From Bacteroidales bacterium (GTDB taxonomy: Bacteria > Bacteroidota > Bacteroidia > Bacteroidales > VadinHA17), in contig JANTHB010000017.1 of the NCBI GenBank assembly GCA_024762655.1, forward strand, positions 1 through 48,668: a DNA stretch of 48,668 nt. Reading direction: 5' to 3'. The notes beneath the pieces are model-generated. The model made no database searches. It saw only the letters and a program-made list of their open reading frames with translations, and was not told the DNA's origin. Both the position numbers and the translations under genes were made by a program. Below, piece after piece: positions 43,081 through 48,668 of the stretch. Within the stretch, counting starts at the first letter, position 1. Every line of letters begins with the position of its first letter.

Positions 43081-44063
43081 GATCTGTTATCTAAAAAACG
43101 AACTGTTTTTTGCAAAGCTTCCCGAAAGGGTGTGTATTGATAACCCAGTTCTCTTTGGGCTTTTTCGGAAGAAAGTTTCCAGTCGAAGAAATATTTTTTT
43201 ACCCACTCAGGGGTGATGAGCGGATGATAGTTGAAAATCCGGGCACCTGCTGTTATCCCCCATGATATCCCCAGCATGACGGGCAAGGGCACGGGAAGCA
43301 GAACGTTTTTTCTGCCTGTAGCCAAAGATATCTCCTGAAAAAAACGGAGATAGGACAGATTTTCTCCTCCCAGGATATACCTTTCCCCGGCCTTTCCTTT
43401 TTCCATGGCGAGGATCAATCCGTTTACCACATCATCCACATATACATAATTCCCGTATCGTTTTCCGGACCCCGGCATCCAATGCCATTTCCCTTGTTTG
43501 TATTTCAGGATAATCTCCGTCACGGCATTGTTTTCATCCAAAGGGCCGGGCCCGAATACCCGGGGAGGATTGGTGATTACAATATTCAGTCCTTGACGGA
43601 CATATTCCAGGATGGTCTGTTCTGCCTGATATTTGCTTACTTCGTACGGGGTGAAAAAAGGAACCGTGCGGGGCATGTCTTCGGTGGCCGGAACCTCTGA
43701 GGACGGGCTGATAACTCCTGCTGTGGAGGTATAGACTAGTTTTTCCACACCAAGGGTTCTGGCTGTCTTCAGGAGGTTTTCAGTCCCCCGGACATTGTAT
43801 TCGAAATAGATGTTTTTATCCCGGGCCCAACCCCGGGCATATCCTGCCAGATGGTAAATGTGCGTGCACCCTTTCATTGCCTTTTCCACAGAACCCGGGT
43901 CCCGGATATCTCCGATAAAAAAATGAACTCCGGGTTCGGGAAACATTTCTTTTTTGGCAATACTCCGGGAGAGTACATGTACCGTAGCCCCTGTGTCCGA
44001 GAGTAGACGCACCAGCCTTTGACCGATAAAACCGGTACCGCCCGTTATCAGATAACAGCGCAT
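43077..44063 (-). CDS. NAD-dependent epimerase/dehydratase family protein
   Basis: The 328-residue extended-SDR protein begins with the NAD-binding loop TGGTGFIGQRLV (residues 7-18), has YHLAGYA near 70, and the catalytic pattern STAGVISPSS with YEVSKYQAE (Tyr and Lys near 141-145). The NPPRVFGPG motif near 162 and YVDDVVNGLILAME are typical of dihydroflavonol-reductase or 3-beta-hydroxysteroid-type relatives (HpnA-like), which use NADPH to reduce or epimerise lipids or sugars. The substrate is unknown. It is 42 bases downstream of the CPBP gene and coupled to the SDR gene by a four-base overlap, so the three genes form one unit, perhaps for membrane lipid modification. Confidence 0.92.
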   Translation of the reverse strand: MRCYLITGGTGFIGQRLVRLLSDTGATVHVLSRSIAKKEMFPEPGVHFFIGDIRDPGSVEKAMKGCTHIYHLAGYARGWARDKNIYFEYNVRGTENLLKTARTLGVEKLVYTSTAGVISPSSEVPATEDMPRTVPFFTPYEVSKYQAEQTILEYVRQGLNIVITNPPRVFGPGPLDENNAVTEIILKYKQGKWHWMPGSGKRYGNYVYVDDVVNGLILAMEKGKAGERYILGGENLSYLRFFQEISLATGRKNVLLPVPLPVMLGISWGITAGARIFNYHPLITPEWVKKYFFDWKLSSEKAQRELGYQYTPFREALQKTVRFLDNRS

Positions 44064-44105
44064 GCATCCAGTATTTTCGGGTGTAGGACGAAAAAATTTA
44101 TACCG

Positions 44106-44825
44106 CTACAACGACTCATGTTCCTTTTGTTTTAACCCCCTGATTTTCCTGTGGGCCCGGTATGAAAAATAATCGTTGGATAAAGCCAGGGTCAGATGAC
44201 TCATAAAAGACAACCAAACAGAACCGGAATAAATGGTCATGAGAACCAGGAAGATCCCGAAGACTCCGGCCCCGGCTATCTCACGTTTATCCTTATGCAC
44301 ATGCGCCAGTGCATAGACGATTATATTGATGAGGAGGGTGCCGGTTATGCCAAATCGTCCCAATAGAGGGAATACCAACAGCCCGCGGAAAAGAAATTCA
44401 TAGCCTGCCAGATACAGGATCCAGGTGAAAATGTTGATCATTTGAACATTTTTCCCCCAGGGAATTTTTCGTATTTGCGGATAGTGAGCCAGCAGAGCCG
44501 GTTTCCCTGCGTAAAGAGCCATAAAGGTTATGATCATGAGCCAAAATACCAGGGCCGGAAACAACCATCCCCGTCCGGGAAGCACAAGCCCCAGATCTGC
44601 AGCTCTTATCCCGGGAAGAAAATGAAGAATGGCCATACCAGGCAAAAAACCGAAAAGAAAAAATCCGGTGATACGCTCCAACACCACCCTTTGCAGACTG
44701 CCGCTGTCAGGGATCCGCAGGAGTTTCCTTTCCCAAGCATGTTTGCCGTAAAACAGAAAAATAAAAATCATAAAAAACAGAACAGAGAAAAAAATAAAGA
44801 CAAATAATGTTCTGTTGTCAGACAT
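44106..44825 (-). CDS. CPBP family intramembrane metalloprotease-like protein
   Basis: From the ATG at 44825 the product has 239 residues and about seven membrane helices. The CPBP/Rce1 signature region is YEFLFRGLLVFPLLG, followed by IVYALAHVHKDKREI and SHLTLALSNDY near the C-terminus, which correspond to motifs 1-3. In motif 1 the first Glu of EExxxR is Tyr (YEFLFR), a variant I recall in some bacterial members; whether these cleave peptides is unclear. The upstream ATG at 44927 would give 34 extra polar residues and lies upstream of the promoter at 44850-44879, so I reject it. It starts the operon with the epimerase and SDR genes, and is divergent from cysH. Confidence 0.85.
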   Translation of the reverse strand: MSDNRTLFVFIFFSVLFFMIFIFLFYGKHAWERKLLRIPDSGSLQRVVLERITGFFLFGFLPGMAILHFLPGIRAADLGLVLPGRGWLFPALVFWLMIITFMALYAGKPALLAHYPQIRKIPWGKNVQMINIFTWILYLAGYEFLFRGLLVFPLLGRFGITGTLLINIIVYALAHVHKDKREIAGAGVFGIFLVLMTIYSGSVWLSFMSHLTLALSNDYFSYRAHRKIRGLKQKEHESL

Positions 44826-44849
44826 GTTGGTTTTTATTGGATGATCAAT

Positions 44850-44879
44850 CAAAAGTAAAAAGATTTTATAATTTTCAAT
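44850..44879 (-). promoter_or_regulatory. Promoter for the CPBP-epimerase-SDR operon
   Basis: TACTTTTG on the minus strand (44850-44857) matches TAnnTTTG; ATTG (44876-44879) stands in for the -33 box with an 18-base spacer. It lies 24 bases before the ATG at 44825. Confidence 0.55.
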
Positions 44880-44896
44880 ACAGACATCTGCTTTTT

Positions 44897-44904
44897 TAAA
44901 TTTG
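44897..44904 (+). promoter_or_regulatory. cysH: -7 promoter box for cysH
   Basis: TAAATTTG matches TAnnTTTG. Transcription should begin near 44911, which supports the ATG at 44958 and argues against the in-frame ATG at 44910. No exact -33 TTTG was found. Confidence 0.5.
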
Positions 44905-44957
44905 TTTGGATGGTTTACCGGATACAATTATCTTTGAAAGGTTTAATACGGGGATTT

Positions 44958-45662
44958 ATGAAAAAACTGGTCAGAGAACTCAACAAAAGATTTAAAAAGT
45001 CATCGCCTGAAGAAATCATAGCCTGGTTCCTCCGTGAATTTAACGGTGAAGTGGCTATTTCCAGCAGTATGAGTGCCGAGGATCAGGTTATTACGGATAT
45101 GGCCGTCAGGATCAAGCCGGATGTAAAGGTGTTTACGCTGGATACGGGTCGTCTTTTTCCGGAAACCTATGATCTGATACAGCAGACAAATGATCATTAC
45201 GGGATCAGGGTGCACGTGTATTTTCCCGATCGCAGGGAAGTGGAAGAAATGGTAAATGAACATGGGATCAATTTGTTTTATCAGAGTGAAGCAAACCGGA
45301 AGTTATGCTGTAATATCCGGAAGATCAGGCCTCTGACCAGAGCTTTGAAAGGGTTGGATGCCTGGATTTGCGGATTGCGTACGGAACAGTCGGTGACACG
45401 GATCCTGACCCAGCATGTTGAATGGGATGAGAAAAACGGATTGATCAAGGTAAATCCCCTGTCGGAATGGCTGGAAAAGGATGTCTGGGAGTATGTACAT
45501 AAAAATAAAGTGCCATACAATCCTTTGCATGACAAAGGATTCCCCAGTATCGGGTGCCAGCCGTGTACAAGAGCTGTGAAACCGGGAGAAGATCTGCGGT
45601 CGGGACGCTGGTGGTGGGAGACCCCTGAAAAGAAAGAATGCGGGTTACACATAAAAGAATAA
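44958..45662 (+). CDS. cysH: Assimilatory (phospho)adenylyl-sulfate reductase
   Basis: The 234-residue enzyme reduces APS or PAPS to sulfite in sulfate assimilation. It carries the iron-sulfur cysteines Cys117-Cys118 (KLCCNIRK) and Cys200/Cys203 (GCQPC) that hold a 4Fe-4S cluster, and the catalytic Cys228 in the C-terminal KKECGLH motif. The cluster pattern is that of APS reductases, while enterobacterial PAPS reductases lack it, so APS is the more likely substrate. The PP-loop segment is SSSMSAEDQV. The ATG at 44958 is chosen over one 48 bases upstream because the -7 box is too close to the latter. No cysD, cysN or sulfite reductase gene is nearby, and the sugar transporter gene follows after 52 bases. 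Confidence 0.95.
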   Translation: MKKLVRELNKRFKKSSPEEIIAWFLREFNGEVAISSSMSAEDQVITDMAVRIKPDVKVFTLDTGRLFPETYDLIQQTNDHYGIRVHVYFPDRREVEEMVNEHGINLFYQSEANRKLCCNIRKIRPLTRALKGLDAWICGLRTEQSVTRILTQHVEWDEKNGLIKVNPLSEWLEKDVWEYVHKNKVPYNPLHDKGFPSIGCQPCTRAVKPGEDLRSGRWWWETPEKKECGLHIKE

Positions 45663-45714
45663 AGTTTGAATATTTTTATTCCTATCGTTCCGGATACTGT
45701 CTTTTCCCTCTTCC

Positions 45715-47103
45715 ATGAGAAAAGAATATAACTATAGATATATTACGGCTATCTCCCTGGTTTCTGCTCTGGGAGGTTTATTGTTTGGTTATGACTGGGT
45801 GGTGATCGGAGGCGCCAAGCCATTTTATGAACAATATTTTTTCATTGCCGGAATGCCGTATCTCCAGGGATGGGCTGTCAGTTCAGCCCTGGTCGGATGT
45901 ATCGGAGGCACTTTCCTTTCGGGCTTTTTGTCAGACCGATATGGCCGTAAACACCTGCTGATTCTGGCAGCGGTGCTCTTCACCCTTTCAGCCCTGGGCA
46001 CGGGGGCCTCTTCTTTCTTTTCGACCTTTATCCTGTTCCGTATCCTGGGCGGACTGGGCATAGGGTTAGCATCCAATCTGTCACCCGTTTATATTGCAGA
46101 GATCACTCCGGCACCTGTCAGAGGAAAATTTGTCTCCATCAATCAACTGACGATCGTGATCGGGATCCTGCTGGCCCAGGTTGTCAATTGGCTGATCGCA
46201 CAACCTGTTCCCGAAGGAGCCGACGGTATGTATATTCTGCACTCATGGAATGGTCAAACCGGCTGGCGCTGGATGTTCTGGGCCGAAACCGTGCCAGCCT
46301 CTCTCTTTTTTATATTGATGTGGTTCGTACCGGAAAGTCCGAGATTTCTGGCGAAAAAACAAAAAAATGACCGTTCCTTTTCCATACTGGAAAAAATCAG
46401 CGGGAGAGAAAATGCAAACAGGGCGATGGAGGAAATCCGGACATCACTGAAAAAGGATGGACACCGGGTGAATTTTAAGGCCTTATGGTTTTCTTCTGTT
46501 GTTCCCGTGGTTATTATCGGAGTGGTACTGGCAGTGTTTCAACAATGGTGTGGTATCAATGTAATCTTTATGTATGCAGAGGAAGTGTTTACGGCCGCAG
46601 GATATTCTGTATCGGATATGTTATTCAATATCGTTATCACCGGCAGTGTAAACCTGATCTTTACTTTTGTGGCGATGGCGCTGGTGGATAAGATCGGCAG
46701 GAAGAAACTCATGCTGGCCGGGGCCGGCAGCCTGGCCCTGATCTATACAATATTGGGGACATTTTATGCTTTTGGCTTGCAGGGATGGCCCCTGTTGCTG
46801 CTGGTGGTACTGGCCATCGCTTCTTATGCCATGACCCTTGCGCCGGTTACCTGGGTGGTCCTTTCCGAGATCTTTCCCAACAGGGTGCGGGGCGCTGCCA
46901 TGGCCGTGTCCACTTTTGCCTTATGGACTGCCAATGCTATTCTGGCGTATTCCTTCCCTGCCGTGAATAAAGCCATACATGCTTCCGGCAGCTTCTGGCT
47001 GTTTGCCGGGATAAGCATGGCAGGCTTCCTGTTTATACGAAGCCGGCTGGTGGAAACAAAAGGGAAGACATTGGAACAGATCGAAAAAGAATTGGTGCAA
47101 TGA
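45715..47103 (+). CDS. MFS sugar porter (XylE/GLUT-like)
   Basis: The 462-residue inner-membrane transporter has twelve helices and the sugar-porter signatures: GGLLFGYDWVVIGG near the start, LSDRYGRKHLL in loop 2-3, PESPRFLAKK after helix 6, QQWCGINVIFMYAEEVF in helix 7, VDKIGRKKLM in loop 8-9, VLSEIFPNRVRG near helix 10-11, and VETKGKTLEQIE at the end. The QQxxGIN motif is the sugar-binding helix 7 of the family. Such proteins bring in hexoses or pentoses with protons. The substrate cannot be read off, but the alpha-galactosidase-like lipoprotein encoded 219 bases downstream on the same strand suggests galactosides or a related sugar. Confidence 0.94.
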   Translation: MRKEYNYRYITAISLVSALGGLLFGYDWVVIGGAKPFYEQYFFIAGMPYLQGWAVSSALVGCIGGTFLSGFLSDRYGRKHLLILAAVLFTLSALGTGASSFFSTFILFRILGGLGIGLASNLSPVYIAEITPAPVRGKFVSINQLTIVIGILLAQVVNWLIAQPVPEGADGMYILHSWNGQTGWRWMFWAETVPASLFFILMWFVPESPRFLAKKQKNDRSFSILEKISGRENANRAMEEIRTSLKKDGHRVNFKALWFSSVVPVVIIGVVLAVFQQWCGINVIFMYAEEVFTAAGYSVSDMLFNIVITGSVNLIFTFVAMALVDKIGRKKLMLAGAGSLALIYTILGTFYAFGLQGWPLLLLVVLAIASYAMTLAPVTWVVLSEIFPNRVRGAAMAVSTFALWTANAILAYSFPAVNKAIHASGSFWLFAGISMAGFLFIRSRLVETKGKTLEQIEKELVQ

Positions 47104-47322
47104 AAATAAGGAATATTTTTCTACTGAGGGAACTACGTAGAAATTATTTGTATCGCTTATAATGGCATGTTATTCAGTGTATTGTGGGGGTATAGGTCGA
47201 GTGTATGGTTTGCAGATTGTTGGATTCCGGGGTATAACATTTTAATAGAAATAAATTATAAACGAAACTTTAGTATTTTTATCTAAATTATTTTATAACG
47301 GACTTCATAAAATTTTTTACGC

Positions 47323-48668
47323 ATGAAAAAAACAAATAAACGCATTTCAGGTCTGTTACTGGTACTTTTACTGGCAGGCCTTTCTGCATGCTCTTCCGGC
47401 AAATTTGACCGGAATGGGTGGCAGATTACGGTTAACACACAGAAGAACAGCATTACGACCAGTCATGACAGTCTTGGCATCGTGCTTCAAAATGTGCAAC
47501 TGGCATTGAAAGATCATTCCGGAAATCTGATACCCCTGACAGGGTGGTCGGTGAAGGTCGATGGGGATAACCTGGCTATTAAGACTTCGGAACCTGAAAA
47601 AGTAGACTGGACTTTTTCGGCTGCTCCCGACCTGTTGAAGGTACGTTGTTCTGCCGGTAATGGGGTGTTGACAGGGAACGCTCCGGCTTCCGAAGAGCGC
47701 ATCGTTGCCAGGGAAAAAAGCCAGGATAACGGAGTGATGTACACAGCCCTGGGGCTTGTATCCGCCCGGAATATCCATAGCCTGTTTGACAGAAAAACGG
47801 ATATCCTGGTCCGGTTTCCGGATAACAGTGAACTGACACGTGATGAACGGGATGCGGAAATTATGAAAGTATCCTTTCCGGTTGAAAAAGAGACGGGCAT
47901 TACATTGGTTCCGGAATACTATAATAATGTGGTGGGTCTGGCAAAATACCGGAAAACAAAATTCGAACCGGTCTATAAACCTATCCCCAAACGTTTTGAC
48001 AGGGCTCCGACAGGCTGGAGCAGTTGGTATTGTTATTACATGACGGCCAACGAGGCGGACATGGTGAAGGAGACCGACGCACTGGCCAGCAAGCTGAAAC
48101 CTTACGGCCTGGAATATGTTCAGTTGGATGCCTGTTATACCCGCGGTGAAGAGGCCAACTATCTGGACTGGAACAAAGAAGCTTTTCCAAGAGGAGGTAA
48201 ATGGCTTTTCAGGTATATTCTGGATAAAGGCCTGAAACCCGGTTTATGGCTGAACGCTTATGGAGCCAACTACAAAAAACCGGCTATGGCTGATAAGTAT
48301 CCTGAGAACTTTTTCCTGCGTGATAAAAACGGCAATCTCTCCGGTGCCTGCTGTACGGCCGATAAGACGGTGGTCCGGCTGGATTATACCAACCCTGAGG
48401 TTATGAAGAAACATTTGATGCCTCTGTTTGATACCCTGGTAAACAGTTGGGGCCTTAAATACCTGAAAGCCGGAGGATGGGGCACCTGGATGGATTATTA
48501 TGAAAAGAACAAAAGCCAGGCCTTTGATTCGACCCGGGACAGTCGCACCGTGTACCGCGATGTGCTGATGGTGATCCGTGAGATGATGGGTGATGATAAC
48601 TATTTGCTGGGTTGTGCCATGCATGAAGTGGGTTGTGGTTTCGGTCTGTTCGACGGTTCCCGCACCGG
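47323..48668 (+). CDS. Alpha-galactosidase-like clan GH-D lipoprotein (3' end cut off)
   Basis: The gene runs off the right edge; 448 residues are visible. A lipoprotein signal ends LLAGLSAC (Cys23), so it is lipid-anchored. Residues 24-225 form a beta-sandwich, and a TIM barrel begins with the clan GH-D motif GWSSWYCYY (Trp232, Trp235), with YGLEYVQLDACY, KGLKPGLWLNAY, and a final FDGSRTG that should lead into the acid/base Asp just beyond the edge. This is the GH36/GH27-like layout of alpha-galactosidases. The usual nucleophile motif KxD reads Lys382-Ala-Gly-Gly (KAGGWG), with Gly where the Asp is expected; see findings. It follows the sugar transporter gene in the same direction with 219 bases between, in which I see no gene or clear terminator. 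Confidence 0.85.
   Translation, partial: MKKTNKRISGLLLVLLLAGLSACSSGKFDRNGWQITVNTQKNSITTSHDSLGIVLQNVQLALKDHSGNLIPLTGWSVKVDGDNLAIKTSEPEKVDWTFSAAPDLLKVRCSAGNGVLTGNAPASEERIVAREKSQDNGVMYTALGLVSARNIHSLFDRKTDILVRFPDNSELTRDERDAEIMKVSFPVEKETGITLVPEYYNNVVGLAKYRKTKFEPVYKPIPKRFDRAPTGWSSWYCYYMTANEADMVKETDALASKLKPYGLEYVQLDACYTRGEEANYLDWNKEAFPRGGKWLFRYILDKGLKPGLWLNAYGANYKKPAMADKYPENFFLRDKNGNLSGACCTADKTVVRLDYTNPEVMKKHLMPLFDTLVNSWGLKYLKAGGWGTWMDYYEKNKSQAFDSTRDSRTVYRDVLMVIREMMGDDNYLLGCAMHEVGCGFGLFDGSRT

Noticed and set aside
44826-44927. Longer start for the CPBP protein
   Set aside because: The extension is polar and passes through the promoter of the same gene.
44910-44957. Longer start for cysH
   Set aside because: The ATG at 44910 is only five bases past the -7 box; the extension is not part of the family.
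1-48668. tRNA, rRNA, integrase or transposase genes
   Set aside because: Looked for by eye on both strands and not found; a covariance-model search was not possible.

Overview
The window looks like chromosomal DNA of a member of the Bacteroidota, probably a Bacteroidales or Marinilabiliales-type anaerobe or marine organism. Three things point there. At least nine genes are preceded by the phylum's distinctive promoter (TTTG, about 19 bases, TAnnTTTG) rather than sigma70 boxes, and clear Shine-Dalgarno sites are rare. Several proteins are typical of the phylum: the M23/MerR/Nif3/C4-zinc-ribbon set beside alaS, the 81-residue HTH protein, the small DUF7935-like membrane protein and the TonB/ExbB/ExbD trio. 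The repeat families (palindromic GC-rich units, AT-rich ATTTAAATA blocks, TCTGCGAAA units, TTCCATTA octamers) are of the kind scattered between Bacteroidota genes. The exact genus is inference.

Layout. 1-4875 (minus): a C4 zinc-ribbon coiled-coil protein cut by the window edge, a Nif3 family protein, a MerR regulator, a PQQ-type beta-propeller protein whose 5' end is built from repeat DNA, and a membrane-anchored M23 peptidase. 5003-7648: alaS. 7680-10533: a fatty-acyl-CoA ligase and a ChaN-like protein transcribed divergently. 10739-15779 (minus): an M14 carboxypeptidase, an HD hydrolase, a small HTH protein, a GNAT acetyltransferase and a long-form NfeD protease. 16007-19169: purB followed almost without gap by an MsbA-like ABC exporter. 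19414-20244 (minus): a class IV aminotransferase. 20266-20757: a repeat-rich island. 20758: a DnaQ-like exonuclease that appears leaderless. 21256-24153: an AT-rich segment with a large unfamiliar lipoprotein. 24361-29825: htpG, a small membrane protein, mltG and a phosphohexomutase. 29844-34664 (minus): exbB, exbD, tonB, ggt, murB. 34754-40644 (minus): nhaD and a very large TamB-like protein. 40751-42191: tsaD and a SiaC-family protein. 42286-44825 (minus): SDR, epimerase and CPBP membrane protein. 44958-48668: cysH, a sugar transporter and a truncated alpha-galactosidase-like lipoprotein.

Most of the content is housekeeping: translation (alaS, tsaD), purine synthesis (purB), cell wall (murB, mltG, M23 peptidase), envelope biogenesis and energised transport (tamB, exbBD/tonB, nhaD, ABC exporter), protein folding (htpG), sulfur assimilation (cysH). 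The last two genes may form the start of a sugar-use locus. No tRNA, rRNA, CRISPR array, integrase or transposase was seen.

The most unusual material is non-coding or accessory. Repeat DNA seems to have supplied the start codon and first 35 codons of the propeller gene at 2221-3828. Thirteen perfect-length TTCCATTA octamers abut the purB promoter. A 21-base exact repeat flanks chaN. A composite island of nested hairpins lies before the exonuclease gene. The 708-residue protein at 22027-24153 joins a lipobox, two internal membrane helices and extracytoplasmic beta domains in an arrangement I do not recognise. I do not see a clear new multi-gene defence or mobile system in this window.
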